Source: Gracilibacillus kekensis (GTDB taxonomy: Bacteria > Bacillota > Bacilli > Bacillales > Amphibacillaceae). From it: a stretch of DNA of 64,000 bases. A program made the position numbers and the translations under genes. The DNA is taken from positions 1-64,000 of the forward strand of contig NZ_FRCZ01000001.1 in assembly GCF_900143085.1 (NCBI RefSeq), given 5' to 3'. Shown one piece after another: positions 15,973-25,628 of this stretch (position 1 is the stretch's first letter; each line of letters starts with the position of its first letter). The notes beneath the pieces are model-generated. The model did not search any database. It was not told the DNA's origin and saw nothing but the letters and a program-made list of their open reading frames with translations.

Positions 15973-16572
15973 TTAGCTATGGATTTTACTAGCAACTTCT
16001 ACTAATCGTTTTGCTTGATGTTTAACAGCCGCTTGTACATCTTCTACCATGGAGCCATCTTCCTGGCTTTGAGTCACACTTGTGCCATACGGATTTCCCC
16101 CACTGGCAAAAATAGAATCATCTGAATAGCCTGGTGGTACAATAATGGCACCCCAGTGCATCATGGCGGTATATAAATTTAAAATGGTAGCTTCTTGTCC
16201 TCCATGAGAATTAGAAGCAGATGACATTGCACTTACGACTTTGTTGACCGTTTTTCCTGTTGCCCAAAGACCACCTTGCATATCAATAAATTGTTTCATT
16301 TGCGATGGTAATGTACCAAAACGAGTTGGTGTGCTGAATAAAATGGCATCAGCCCATTCTATATCTTCAGAAGTTGCAACAGGAACATCTTTTGTCTCCT
16401 CTAAATGTTGTTTCCAGCCCGGATTGGATGCAATCGCTGCCTCTGGTGCTGTTTCTTCCGCACGCACTACTTTCACTTCAGCACCAGCATCTTTTATTGC
16501 CTCTTCTGCCCATTTTGCAAGTTGGTAATTCGTGCCTGTTGAACTGTAATATACTACTGCTACCTTAACCAT
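15973..16572 (-). CDS. WrbA-type NAD(P)H:quinone oxidoreductase
   Basis: A 199-residue flavodoxin-fold enzyme: the FMN-binding loop YYSSTGTNYQLAKW near residues 8-21, DAILFSTPTRFGTLPSQMKQ near 74-93, and GGQEATILNLYTAMMHWG near 120-137. It reduces quinones by two electrons and so protects against quinone and oxidative stress. The stop lies 80 bp from the TPP aptamer, pointing the same way; it has its own transcript as far as can be seen. Confidence 0.9.
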   Translation of the reverse strand: MVKVAVVYYSSTGTNYQLAKWAEEAIKDAGAEVKVVRAEETAPEAAIASNPGWKQHLEETKDVPVATSEDIEWADAILFSTPTRFGTLPSQMKQFIDMQGGLWATGKTVNKVVSAMSSASNSHGGQEATILNLYTAMMHWGAIIVPPGYSDDSIFASGGNPYGTSVTQSQEDGSMVEDVQAAVKHQAKRLVEVASKIHS

Positions 16573-16706
16573 GTATAAATACTCCCTTTCTTATATACTT
16601 TCAAGTTTTGATTTGCCCAGTATTCTAATAATTTATACATTATCTCGAAACTGAGATATTTTTAATGATAGCACCTTATTATCTCATTTTCAAGATAATC
16701 GCTCAG

Positions 16707-16737
16707 TAAAAAAAAGAGCCCAATAGCTCTTTTTTTA
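16707..16737. terminator. terminator 3' of the DUF3221 lipoprotein gene
   Basis: AAAGAGCC CAAT(A)GCTCTTT hairpin flanked by A- and T-runs; it ends the minus-strand lipoprotein transcript. Confidence 0.8.
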
Positions 16738-17721
16738 CTTTACTTGAATATTTGAACTAATATAGGAATTGTAACGCATGACATTTCCCTCTGGATAATA
16801 ATCAAATCGAATCTCTGCCATTTTCCCTTTTAATATCAATTCACCCTCTGGTGCCATCAAACTCATCGCCATCACAGATTGAGGCTGAGCTTCTTTTATT
16901 TTGTTGATAATCTCCTCTTTTTTACCTTCATCTGTAGTATCTATAAGCACTTCGTCATTTAAGATCACTTCTAGACGATGATACCTTTGCTCCGGGATAA
17001 TCATTTCTGAAAAAGGGACATTAGCAACTGGTAATTGTCCGCCCTCATTTTCGCAATTTTGTAGGTCGAACGATAACGTTTCTTCTTCAGTTAGATAGTA
17101 TTCAAATTGCTCACATGCAAATTCTCTTACGGTCTCTTCTACACCATATTCGTCTTGAGTTGCATCAACAAATACTTGATAATTCCCATCTTTATATTGA
17201 ATATTGTGATAAATAAGATCACCTTCTGTGGTGTGTCTAACCAGTCTCAAGTTCGAACTTTTTTCATTTTCTACTTTTTGTCTGAACAATTCTAACTGAA
17301 TCAGATTCGCATAATCTCCATGAGTTTCGACAAGATCATGTTCATTATCAATCACTCGCTCGATAGTAATAGCTGCACTTTGCCCTGGATAGGACTCAGC
17401 AACCGCTCCATGTGTCACCGCGATTTTTTCCCCAATAGTGAAAGATTCTGCTAAACTATTCTCAATATCCTCTATATTAAAAGAAATAGCATTTCCAGCC
17501 TGCTGATTAACCTTTTCTGCAGCAATTTCATCGAATGGTTGATCTAATTGTTTTTCCGTTACTAAGATACGATTCTCCTCTGTTTTAGCAACATAACCTG
17601 TCATTACATCTTCTGATGGATCTGAGGGTGCTTGTGACTCTCCACTGGTATTTCCATCATTCGAAGCAGTACCACAAGCAACGATCAATAATAGCACAAA
17701 AACACCAAGAAAATACTTCAT
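16735..17721 (-). CDS. lipoprotein with DUF3221 and DUF4362 domains
   Basis: A 328-residue lipoprotein (lipobox IVAC, Cys16). Residues about 40-125 have the DUF3221 pattern: MTGYVAKTEENRILVTEK and FTIGEKIAVTHGAVAESYPGQ. Residues about 135-225 have the DUF4362 pattern LRLVRHTTEGDLIYHNIQYK. Both domains are common in Bacillaceae surface lipoproteins of unknown function; the fusion is what is seen here. The C-terminal part, about 235-328, looks like an extra small domain. No operon partner is evident. Confidence 0.8.
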   Translation of the reverse strand: MKYFLGVFVLLLIVACGTASNDGNTSGESQAPSDPSEDVMTGYVAKTEENRILVTEKQLDQPFDEIAAEKVNQQAGNAISFNIEDIENSLAESFTIGEKIAVTHGAVAESYPGQSAAITIERVIDNEHDLVETHGDYANLIQLELFRQKVENEKSSNLRLVRHTTEGDLIYHNIQYKDGNYQVFVDATQDEYGVEETVREFACEQFEYYLTEEETLSFDLQNCENEGGQLPVANVPFSEMIIPEQRYHRLEVILNDEVLIDTTDEGKKEEIINKIKEAQPQSVMAMSLMAPEGELILKGKMAEIRFDYYPEGNVMRYNSYISSNIQVK

Positions 17722-17801
17722 TCGAACCGACCCCTTATGTTTATTTATCTTATTTGTCGCTTATTTGTAAAAAAGGTTACACTTTCAAATAAAAATATTG
17801 T

Positions 17802-18461
17802 CTACATCTTGAAGGATTCGAGCTCCTCAAATGGTGTGTTCCAATCGATTCGATTCATAGGACTTTGTTTTGCTAATAGAAAAGGTACTAGATACCTTTT
17901 ATTTTTTTTCACATATTTCGGTTCCACATTTACAGCTATAAATTGTCGTCCGAGTGCATATCCATTTATGAATTCCTGCCAACTCCTGTAACTTCGTTGT
18001 AAAAATGAAACACCTTTTATTAGATAGGATCGGAGTTGATCTTCGGTCAAATATTTAACTTTAAAACCTGCTACAGCAAGCAACAAATAGTTCACCATAT
18101 CTATTGCTAAAATTCCGCCTTGTGGGATATGATACATTTTTTCGTGCATCATTTTTAATCGAAGGTAGTCTTCATTCTGATCAGACCTATTTGCTAATAC
18201 TGCTTCTCGATTTGAATAAGGAATTAACCTTAGCTGGTTCCATAATAGATTAAATTCCTGTCGCTCGCCTTCTGTATATAACGATTCTAATATTCTGTCT
18301 AGGTCTGCTTTATTGTTAATGTTTAATTCCTCACATAATTGTTTACTCTCGCTTTTTCTAAGAGGAAATAAACCTAAGCTTTCTAACATAAAGCGATCTT
18401 CCCGATAGTGAAATGAGATAATAGCATAAACAAATTCCATATATTCCTTCGACAATTGCAC
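17802..18461 (-). CDS. DUF1266 protein of the HscC chaperone operon
   Basis: A 219-residue soluble protein. The region from about 115 to 185 matches the DUF1266 pattern: ILAIDMVNYLLLAVAGF, then LTEDQLRSYLIKGVSFLQRS and WQEFINGYALGRQF. E. coli YbeU and YbeR, next to hscC and its J-like partners, carry this domain. GTG at 18461 is the start, with GGAGGTG upstream. The gene follows the J-like gene by 29 bp and is last in the operon. Its biochemical role is unknown. Confidence 0.75.
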   Translation of the reverse strand: MQLSKEYMEFVYAIISFHYREDRFMLESLGLFPLRKSESKQLCEELNINNKADLDRILESLYTEGERQEFNLLWNQLRLIPYSNREAVLANRSDQNEDYLRLKMMHEKMYHIPQGGILAIDMVNYLLLAVAGFKVKYLTEDQLRSYLIKGVSFLQRSYRSWQEFINGYALGRQFIAVNVEPKYVKKNKRYLVPFLLAKQSPMNRIDWNTPFEELESFKM

Positions 18462-18490
18462 TACCCCCGCACCTCCTTAAAAACTGATCC

Positions 18491-19846
18491 TTAGCGAAAT
18501 TTAGCAGGATGCTTAATGCTGTGGTAAAAAAATACTCGAAATACTCGAATGATCGTTTTTATAATAATAAAATAAAGAATGATTAGAACCAGCATAAATC
18601 CATATGTGTCTAGAGATATACTTAGAAATAAAAACGGTGCTTGTAGCAATTCAAAAAATGTAAAACCAATGGACCGTTCCACTGAATCCGAGATAATAGA
18701 TTGTATAACTAAACAACAAAAAAAGAGTAATAGATATTTCTTATAGGGTTGTAAAAAAAGTGAAAACACTATTTTATCTTTAAATGAAAAAGGATGTACG
18801 ATTTTTTTCATTGCATTTTTCTCATCACGACTTTTCCTTGTTTTTAGTTGATGATGCACTATTTTTGTAAGTAGAAGATTTGCTTCTATATCATTTGGAC
18901 TTTTATCTATGGTTACATATATTTCTTTTTCTGCCTTTTCCCATTGTTTAGTCTCTATTAATGCCGATATATATAATAGTTGGATAGAAAAAAAATCATA
19001 ACGTTTAAGTAATAACTCTGATTCTTTAATAACTTCTTTCCACCTGCTTAATTGATGTAATAAGCAGATTTTTTCAGCGAGACAATCGATATCACCAGGA
19101 TTTTTTTCTAAACAATTACAATAGCATTGCAAGGCAAGTTTATCATTTCCCTTTTTTTGATAATAAAATCCCTGCAGCCGTAATAATTCAGGATCATCGG
19201 CGTAAATTAGTTTGACATTATCAATTAGTCTCTCAACATGAGTAATATTATTCGTTTTCATCTCTTCATACACTTTATTTCTACCTTCTAAGTACCGATC
19301 CACTTCACTATTTTTTATGCGTTCTAGGTAATCATAACTTAGTAGATTATGTTGTATAATGTGTTTTTGATAAAAATTCTGGTCCCATTTCTTCCAATTA
19401 AACGTTTCATTCAACAACACCCAAATATCAATCGGCAAAAAAGGGTGTTGATTAAGAAATTCCGTGACTACAATTCTTGTTCGAGGATACCATTCAACAC
19501 TCCATACTGCTTCCAGATCTAATAGCTTTTGCCACATAGATGTGTCAATCCGTTGATTAAAATCATGATAAATGGACTGTAATTTTTCAATAAATTCTTC
19601 TAATGGTGTCTGTAAGTGGTGATAATGAATTGTGGTAACTGTTTCAGTAGGTGATTTTGTAAAAGCAGTGTTATCATTCACTTTGTTTCGAACATAACTT
19701 ACTGCCTTTTCATACGTCTCTCTGAGGTGCTGATATCCCTTAGGATCCTCTTCAGGGTGATAATGTTTTAATTGTGTGGCATATGCACGCTTTATAACTT
19801 TCAAATCTTCAGCAGGCTCAATATCAAGTATCTTCCAATCAATCAT
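18491..19846 (-). CDS. J-like membrane protein with TPR-like repeats
   Basis: A 451-residue protein with an N-terminal J-like domain (residues 2-50: IDWKILDIEPAEDLKVIKRAY, then HYHPEEDPKGYQHLRETYE). The usual HPD is HPE (residues 30-32), as in the DjlB/DjlC group. The middle contains TPR-like helices (LLRLQGFYYQKKGNDKLALQ; QWEKAEKEIYVTIDKSPND), and two hydrophobic segments lie near the C-terminus. Its ATG overlaps the HscC stop (ATGA). It probably recruits and stimulates the neighbouring Hsp70 at the membrane. Confidence 0.8.
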   Translation of the reverse strand: MIDWKILDIEPAEDLKVIKRAYATQLKHYHPEEDPKGYQHLRETYEKAVSYVRNKVNDNTAFTKSPTETVTTIHYHHLQTPLEEFIEKLQSIYHDFNQRIDTSMWQKLLDLEAVWSVEWYPRTRIVVTEFLNQHPFLPIDIWVLLNETFNWKKWDQNFYQKHIIQHNLLSYDYLERIKNSEVDRYLEGRNKVYEEMKTNNITHVERLIDNVKLIYADDPELLRLQGFYYQKKGNDKLALQCYCNCLEKNPGDIDCLAEKICLLHQLSRWKEVIKESELLLKRYDFFSIQLLYISALIETKQWEKAEKEIYVTIDKSPNDIEANLLLTKIVHHQLKTRKSRDEKNAMKKIVHPFSFKDKIVFSLFLQPYKKYLLLFFCCLVIQSIISDSVERSIGFTFFELLQAPFLFLSISLDTYGFMLVLIILYFIIIKTIIRVFRVFFYHSIKHPAKFR

Positions 19847-21543
19847 AAACGGGAATTCCACCCTTCGATTTGATCCAGTCGCTGTTTTAATTGTTTCGCG
19901 GCTTTACTAATATAATCTACTCTCTGTGTTTCAATGACCCGATCAAAATTCTCTAGTAAACTTGCTACTTCGTTACGTAGATTTCCTAATGTTTCTTCAT
20001 ATAACCTTTCACCTCTGGCTATTAACAGACGATTTTCTTCCTTTTCACGAGGATGAATTTTTAAAGAGGCCAACTCATTTAATCTATTTTTAATCTCCTC
20101 AGTAGATAGGTTGCCCGGATTTTGCTCGATTACGATGGTCTCTTTCATTCCCGAACTAACTTGTGTACATTCAACTTCCAATATTCCATTAATGTCATAC
20201 GTATACCGCACATCAATCATTTCTTCACCTGCGGGAGCAGGCGGAACCGCAATGGTGACTTCGCCAATCTTTAAATTATCTTTTGTATTTCTACTTTCCC
20301 CTTGGTATACATCGATTACTATTTTTTCTTGATTATCATAAACAGTATAGAGCCGTTTTTCAATACTTACAGGAATTGGTGTATTTCGTTCAATAATCGG
20401 CAAAAAATAACCACTTTCAAATTGTTGATTCCCCAAATCTTTTACAATATCGGTACCTAGTGTAAAAGGACATACATCTGTTAAGATTGTTTCTTTTATT
20501 GATGCATCTCTTTGTTTTAATGCAGCTTGAATCGCTGTTCCAAGTGCAACTGATTTATCTGGGTCTATCTCGGAATATGGTATTCTACCTAATATTTTGG
20601 TCACTACCGATTTTATCAGTGGCATTCTCGTTGCTCCGCCAACCAATATCACTGCATCTAAGTCATCTGGTCTTAAGGATGCATCATGTAATGCTCGCAC
20701 GATTGGTGCACGTAATCGTTGTATTAAAGAATACGTCATCTCTTCAAAAATAGAATTATCTATTGTGTTAGAATATTGTTTATCACCCTTCTGAAATGTG
20801 ATAGTTGTCTTACCTTCCGCATTCAAGTCATATTTTGCTTGTTCAGCTAGTTTAAACAAAATGGATTTTTCTTTATCTGTTAATGTATTTTGTTGCATCT
20901 CATTTTTGATCAAAAAGTGTTCAAAAATGGCTGTGGTAAAATCAGTTCCACCTAAATAATTATCTCCTGCAATAGCTCGCACTTGAATAATCTCATCAAA
21001 TTTCTCTAAAATCGATACATCATAAGTTCCGCCACCTAAATCAAACACAAGAAAATTCACATCTGATTCTCTATCATGAATACCATATGATAGAGCTGCA
21101 GCTGTTGGTTCACTTATTAATCGCTCTACGTGTAGACCAGCTATTTCTGCTGCTCTTTTTGTTGCCTTTCGTTGACGATCATTAAAATAAGCAGGTACGC
21201 TAATCACAGCTTCTTTGACTTCTTCTTTTAAAAATGCTTCAGCATCTTGTTTTAATTTACGCAAAATCATAGACGATAACTCTTCTGATATGTATTCCGC
21301 ACTGCCTAATCGGATTTTTTTATCTGTCCCCATCGTTCTTTTAAATAAGGAAGCTGTTTTTTCTGGATGAGTAATCATTCGTTCCTTAGCTACTTCGCCA
21401 ACAAATATCTCATTGTTTTCATCTACACTTACAATAGAAGGTGTTAATGAATTACCCAAAGCATTGGGGATAATCCTTACTTTTCCATCCTTCCAATAAG
21501 CTACAACACTATTAGAAGTTCCTAAATCAATTCCGATCATCAT
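19843..21543 (-). CDS. hscC: HscC-type Hsp70 chaperone
   Basis: A 566-residue Hsp70 with the ATPase motifs IGIDLGTSNSVVAYW (start), DLGGGTYDVSIL (about 190) and VILVGGATRMPLI (about 310), a short substrate domain (SVEKRLYTVYDN region, PPAPAGEEMIDVRYTYDING) and no long lid. The length and the PNALGN / TPSIVSVDEN pattern place it with HscC, not DnaK. ATG at 21543 follows GGTGGTGAT at good spacing. It heads the three-gene operon with the J-like and DUF1266 proteins. Clients are unknown. Confidence 0.88.
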   Translation of the reverse strand: MMIGIDLGTSNSVVAYWKDGKVRIIPNALGNSLTPSIVSVDENNEIFVGEVAKERMITHPEKTASLFKRTMGTDKKIRLGSAEYISEELSSMILRKLKQDAEAFLKEEVKEAVISVPAYFNDRQRKATKRAAEIAGLHVERLISEPTAAALSYGIHDRESDVNFLVFDLGGGTYDVSILEKFDEIIQVRAIAGDNYLGGTDFTTAIFEHFLIKNEMQQNTLTDKEKSILFKLAEQAKYDLNAEGKTTITFQKGDKQYSNTIDNSIFEEMTYSLIQRLRAPIVRALHDASLRPDDLDAVILVGGATRMPLIKSVVTKILGRIPYSEIDPDKSVALGTAIQAALKQRDASIKETILTDVCPFTLGTDIVKDLGNQQFESGYFLPIIERNTPIPVSIEKRLYTVYDNQEKIVIDVYQGESRNTKDNLKIGEVTIAVPPAPAGEEMIDVRYTYDINGILEVECTQVSSGMKETIVIEQNPGNLSTEEIKNRLNELASLKIHPREKEENRLLIARGERLYEETLGNLRNEVASLLENFDRVIETQRVDYISKAAKQLKQRLDQIEGWNSRL

Positions 21544-21691
21544 CAATTATCACCACCATTAGTTTCCTAATATTTGTCACTATTATAATAAATGGAAACT
21601 CATAACTTGTACAGTACCTTTTTATACTTAAAAAGATGCTGGGAAATAATTATTGTTCTGAACTAAATCACCAAAAATGCAATATGTATTG

Positions 21692-21904
21692 TTGCACAAT
21701 ATAAAAACTGCGCCATAACTTTGTGGTAATTTTGACATGATGAATGAGTGTGATCTCCGCTACGGCTTGGCCACACCCCTTTCCATGGGGTTTTTCCTTC
21801 AGCTAACTTTTCCAAGCAAAAACCGCATGGAAAAGTGGATCTTCAGGAAAAACGAGTCCCATAGGAGTTGGAGTGGCCGCCTACGCTCAATGAAATTCTA
21901 CAAC
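21692..21904 (-). repeat. dispersed intergenic repeat, copy B
   Basis: Reverse-oriented copy of the element at 92-306. Read on the minus strand it shows GTTGTAGA, GCGTAGGCGGCCAC, GAAGATCCACTTT, TTAGCTGAAG, AAGCCGTAGCGG, TCAAAATTACCAC and a GCGCAG end in the same order. A short plus-strand ORF across it is a by-product. It forms an inverted pair with copy C, 86 bp away. Confidence 0.8.
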
Positions 21905-21990
21905 TTTTACAAATGCTAATATTTGGGGTTATTTCTACAAATGATTACCACGTAAGATAGTGATAAAAACAAAAATACATCCTCTTGCTT

Positions 21991-22200
21991 GTTGTAGAGT
22001 ATAAAAAAGCGTCCGCTTTCACTCCTGCGGGATGTTTTTACCCTAAGATCCACTTTTAAAGCGAACTATGCTTAAAAAGTTTGCTTAGGGTAAAAAACCC
22101 GCGGAAAGGAAAGCGGACAAGCCGGAGCGGTTGTATAGCAGATATAAAATCTCAAAATTACCACTTTAGTTATGTCGCAGTTTCTTCCTAATACGCACAA
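21991..22200 (+). repeat. dispersed intergenic repeat, copy C
   Basis: Forward copy with GTTGTAGA, GCGTCCGCTTTC, AAGATCCACTTTT, GCGGAAAGGAAAGCGG, AAGCCGGAGCGG, TCAAAATTACCAC and TCGCAGTTTCTTCCTA. Inner segments ACCCTAAGATCC / GCTTAGGGT can pair. It is the most palindromic of the three copies. The 22201-22260 stretch to arsC holds nothing further. Confidence 0.8.
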
Positions 22201-22260
22201 AATCCAAATGAAAAACTTTTCTAATTAAATAATTATTTTGTCCCTATCTTTTTTATCATT

Positions 22261-22680
22261 TTACTTGCCTGTCTCTGCAAATTGCTTAATACGTTCACCT
22301 ATTTCATCTCGCACGCGTTGAAAGAACTTCCACTTTTCTTCCTTTGTTCCTTCTGCTTTTGCCGGGTCATCAAATCCCCAGTGTTCGTTGCGAATACCAA
22401 ATGGAATCACAGGACACTTATCACGAGCGTCCCCACACAAGGTAACAATCATAGTTGAGTTTCTTAAAATGTCCAAGTCAATTTTATCTGAAGTTTGCTT
22501 GGATATATCTATTCCCACTTCCTCCATTGCTTTTACTGCATTCGGATTCAGGCCGTGAGATTCGATACCTGCACTATACACATTCCAGTCCTCACCTAAA
22601 TGTTTCTTTGCCCATCCTTCTGCCATCTGACTCCTGCATGAGTTTCCTGTACATAAAAAGTAAATTGTTTTTTTCGTCAT
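22261..22680 (-). CDS. arsC: thioredoxin-dependent arsenate reductase
   Basis: The 139-residue enzyme reduces arsenate to arsenite. It has the low-molecular-weight phosphatase loop [16 protein letters not shown] (nucleophile Cys10, Cys15) and the redox cascade Cys82 and Cys89 in [10 protein letters not shown], the pattern of the B. subtilis/S. aureus thioredoxin-coupled type. It is last in arsR-arsB-arsC, 20 bp behind arsB. Confidence 0.95.
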   Translation of the reverse strand: MTKKTIYFLCTGNSCRSQMAEGWAKKHLGEDWNVYSAGIESHGLNPNAVKAMEEVGIDISKQTSDKIDLDILRNSTMIVTLCGDARDKCPVIPFGIRNEHWGFDDPAKAEGTKEEKWKFFQRVRDEIGERIKQFAETGK

Positions 22681-22699
22681 ATTCTTATTTCTCCTTTAG

Positions 22700-23995
22700 T
22701 TAAAATAGTAATAAAGTTAAGTATAGTCCCACTAATGTAACAAAAAGAATTGGTACGGTTAGAACGATCCCTGTCTTAAAGTACGTTCCCCATGATATTT
22801 TAACTCCTTTTTGTGACAATACGTGTAACCATAATAGTGTTGCTAATGAACCAATTGGTGTAATTTTCGGACCTAAATCTGAACCGATAATATTTGCATA
22901 GATTAACGCTTCCCTTAACACGCCTGATGTATCTGTTTCTGCAATCGCTAATGCGTCAATCATGACAGTTGGCATATTATTCATCACAGAAGACAGAATT
23001 GCAGCAATAAAGCCCATTGCAACTGTTGCACTAAATAATCCTTGATCGGCACTCCATTGAATCAGGCCAGCTAAGACGTCTGTTAATCCAGCATTCCGCA
23101 AACCATATACAACTACGTACATACCTATTGAGAAAAAGACAATTTCCCACGGAGCACCTTTGACTACAGATGTCGTATTGACTGCTTGACTGTTCCGAGC
23201 CATTAATAGAAAAAAGATCGCAATGACACCAGCAATAATCGAAACTGGTACCGAAATAAATTCACTAACAAAATAGCCAACGAGCAACACTGCTAGAACA
23301 TACCAAGATAAGTGAAACATTTTTAAATCTTTGATCGCTTCTGCTGGCTTTTTCAAATGATTCATATTGTAGTTTTGCGGAATATTCTTTTTAAAATACA
23401 AATAAAGAACAAGAATCGTTGCCACAATCGAGAATACGTTCGGAATAACCATTCTTGAAGCATATTCGACAAAACCAATTTCAAAGAAATCAGCAGATAC
23501 AATATTGACAAGATTACTTACAATTAAAGGTAATGAGCTCGTATCCGCTATGAAGCCACTTGCCATTATAAATGGAAATACCATTTTTTCTTTAAATTGC
23601 AGGTTACGAACCATCGCCAAGACAATCGGTGTTAAGATTAACGCTGCACCATCATTTGCAAAAAAAGCAGCGACGATCGCACCCAATAAACTGACATATA
23701 CAAACATTTTAATACCATTACCTTTTGCCAAACGAGCCATATGTAAGGCAGCCCACTCAAAAAATCCGATTTTATCTAATATTAAAGAAATAAGAATAAT
23801 AGCAACAAACGCTAATGTAGCATTCCAAACGATGCCAGTTACTTCCCAAACATCTTGCATACCGACCACTCCAACGAGTAGTGCAAGGATCGCTCCACCA
23901 CAAGCCGACCAGCCGATTGAGAGATTTTTCGGTTGCCATATGACCAAGACTAAGGTAACCAGAAATATACTTATCGCTAATACAATATCTAACAA
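22700..23995 (-). CDS. arsB: arsenite efflux protein ArsB
   Basis: A 431-residue membrane carrier with about 12 helices of the ArsB/NhaD superfamily. Recognisable stretches are [38 protein letters not shown] and [16 protein letters not shown]. It extrudes arsenite or antimonite, driven by the membrane potential. Lies 22 bp after arsR and before arsC in one operon. Confidence 0.95.
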   Translation of the reverse strand: MLDIVLAISIFLVTLVLVIWQPKNLSIGWSACGGAILALLVGVVGMQDVWEVTGIVWNATLAFVAIILISLILDKIGFFEWAALHMARLAKGNGIKMFVYVSLLGAIVAAFFANDGAALILTPIVLAMVRNLQFKEKMVFPFIMASGFIADTSSLPLIVSNLVNIVSADFFEIGFVEYASRMVIPNVFSIVATILVLYLYFKKNIPQNYNMNHLKKPAEAIKDLKMFHLSWYVLAVLLVGYFVSEFISVPVSIIAGVIAIFFLLMARNSQAVNTTSVVKGAPWEIVFFSIGMYVVVYGLRNAGLTDVLAGLIQWSADQGLFSATVAMGFIAAILSSVMNNMPTVMIDALAIAETDTSGVLREALIYANIIGSDLGPKITPIGSLATLLWLHVLSQKGVKISWGTYFKTGIVLTVPILFVTLVGLYLTLLLF

Positions 23996-24017
23996 AACAA
24001 TGTCCCCCTAATTTCAA

Positions 24018-24365
24018 CTAACAACATGTGATTCTTGTACCGTTTTTCTCTAATTCTATTAATTTTTCTTGCTGATTAGGTAATTGATCGATTATCGGCA
24101 GAATAAAAGGATACCATTCAGAATCTTGATTTAAAGAATAAAAGACCCATTGTCCTTTTCGCTCTTCATTAATTAGATCTGCATCTCTTAACTTTCTTAA
24201 GTGTTGACTAATAGAAGGCTGGCTCATTTGAAAGATCTCTACAAATTCACATACACAACAGGTTTGCTCTTCTATTAGCTTCAACATGGTCAGCCGTGTT
24301 TTATCACCTAGAACTTTTAAAATTTTGGCAGATTTACCAATATCCATCACCGTTTTCGTTGGCAT
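24018..24365 (-). CDS. arsR: ArsR family arsenite-responsive repressor
   Basis: A 115-residue winged-helix repressor. The arsenite site is EEQTCCVCEF (Cys36, Cys37, Cys39), the recognition helix is MSQPSISQHLRKLRDADL, and a second CC pair ends the protein. It should repress the operon in the absence of arsenite. It is the first gene, followed by arsB and arsC. Confidence 0.93.
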   Translation of the reverse strand: MPTKTVMDIGKSAKILKVLGDKTRLTMLKLIEEQTCCVCEFVEIFQMSQPSISQHLRKLRDADLINEERKGQWVFYSLNQDSEWYPFILPIIDQLPNQQEKLIELEKNGTRITCC

Positions 24366-24379
24366 CTAACCTCTCCTTT

Positions 24380-24420
24380 CGCATCTATATATAACTATAT
24401 AACTATTTACTTATATATGC
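24380..24420 (-). promoter_or_regulatory. probable ars promoter/operator region
   Basis: An AT-rich stretch with TATATAACTATATAACTATTTACTTATATATG directly upstream of arsR. It contains imperfect dyads like ArsR half sites, but the exact operator is not resolved by eye. Confidence 0.35.
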
Positions 24421-24462
24421 AATTGTATTTTAGAATATTTACAAAGAATTTACCTATACAAA

Positions 24463-24494
24463 AAACACGGAGCGCTATATCACTCCGTGTTTTT
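24463..24494. terminator. terminator 3' of znuA
   Basis: AACACGGAGTG / CGCTCCGTGTT hairpin with flanking T-run on the minus strand, immediately after znuA. Confidence 0.85.
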
Positions 24495-24497
24495 CAT

Positions 24498-25589
24498 TTA
24501 GTATTCAAGTGCAGTGTTCAGAACTTCCAAGTTACGTTCCATTAATGTAAAATAAGTTTCTTGGTTTTCCACATCTTCTTCTGTCAAGATGGATAAATTG
24601 TGCAGTTGTAATGACTCTACATTTGTTTCTGCCTGGATAACTTCTGCTACTTTTGGTTCTACATTTTGTTCAAACAAAAGGTATTGTATATTACGCTCTT
24701 GTACATGATCAATAATGTTTTCCAATTGCTTTTGAGAGGGTTCTTCTGATGGTGATAAACCTGCTAAGGCAATTTGTTCGATTCCATAGCTTTGTTCCCA
24801 ATACCCATATGCAGCATGCGTAACTAAAATTTCATTATTTGTAGCATTTTCCAGTTGTTGATGATAGCTCTCATCTAACTCAATTAATCGCTCTTCTAAA
24901 CTATGAAAATTAGAATCAAATGTTTCTTCCTGATCCGGATGTAACTCAATTAACGAATCTTTAACATTGCGCGCTAACTCAATAGCGCGAATAGGATCTA
25001 GCCATAAATGGGGGTCTGCATCACCATGATCGTGATCATGTCCATCATTTGATTCTTCAGCAACTTGTTGATTGTCCGTATGTTCATGGTCTTCCTCATC
25101 TTCTTGATCATGTGCCTCATGCTCATGTCCGTGATCTTCTCCGTCTTCGTGATCATGACCATGTTCTTTTTCACCTTCGTGTGTATCTTCTTGTTCGTGT
25201 TGTTCCTCATGGTGATGCACATGTTCTACAAGCGAAACTCCTTCTGAAGCTTCTACCATTAACACATCTTCTTCAGCTAATGCTTCTTCCATTTTACTTG
25301 CATAGGCCTCTAAATTCGCTCCATTAAACAAAAACATGTCTGATTCAGCAATATCGATCATTGTTTTAGAAGTTGGTTCATAATTATGAGGATCAGCTCC
25401 CGGTGGTAACACGGTTTCTACTTCAACAAGTTCACCACCAATCTCTTCAGCAAAATATGCTAAAGGATATAAGGTAGAATAGATTGTTATTTTTCCTTCA
25501 GATTTTTCATTGTTTGCTTGTGTATCTTGATTACTGCTACATCCAATTAATAATATTATCAATGTTACAAACACACCAAATTTCTTCAT
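24498..25589 (-). CDS. znuA: zinc ABC transporter substrate-binding lipoprotein
   Basis: A 363-residue cluster A-I binding protein with lipobox LIGCS (Cys17). Zinc ligands lie in PPGADPHNYEPT and VTHAAYGYW, with DADPHLWLDP in the middle. A long His/Asp/Glu-rich insertion spans about residues 124-190 (HVHHHEEQHEQEDTH and further), the zinc-scavenging loop of ZnuA/ZinT-type proteins. Three Zur-like boxes lie upstream. The membrane and ATPase subunits are not nearby, so they must be encoded elsewhere or shared with another system. Confidence 0.92.
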   Translation of the reverse strand: MKKFGVFVTLIILLIGCSSNQDTQANNEKSEGKITIYSTLYPLAYFAEEIGGELVEVETVLPPGADPHNYEPTSKTMIDIAESDMFLFNGANLEAYASKMEEALAEEDVLMVEASEGVSLVEHVHHHEEQHEQEDTHEGEKEHGHDHEDGEDHGHEHEAHDQEDEEDHEHTDNQQVAEESNDGHDHDHGDADPHLWLDPIRAIELARNVKDSLIELHPDQEETFDSNFHSLEERLIELDESYHQQLENATNNEILVTHAAYGYWEQSYGIEQIALAGLSPSEEPSQKQLENIIDHVQERNIQYLLFEQNVEPKVAEVIQAETNVESLQLHNLSILTEEDVENQETYFTLMERNLEVLNTALEY

Positions 25590-25628
25590 CGAAAGTTATC
25601 CCCTTTACTGAATTATGTATCAATTAAT

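Noticed and set aside
20487-20794. Plus-strand ORFs opposite hscC
   Set aside because: Frame shadows of a conserved Hsp70 gene without a ribosome binding site.
21737-21919. 60-residue plus-strand ORF
   Set aside because: Lies entirely in dispersed repeat copy B; the conserved DNA blocks appear in other copies in other frames.
25049-25327. Plus-strand ORFs opposite znuA
   Set aside because: Shadow of the His/Asp/Glu-rich codons of znuA; no initiation site.
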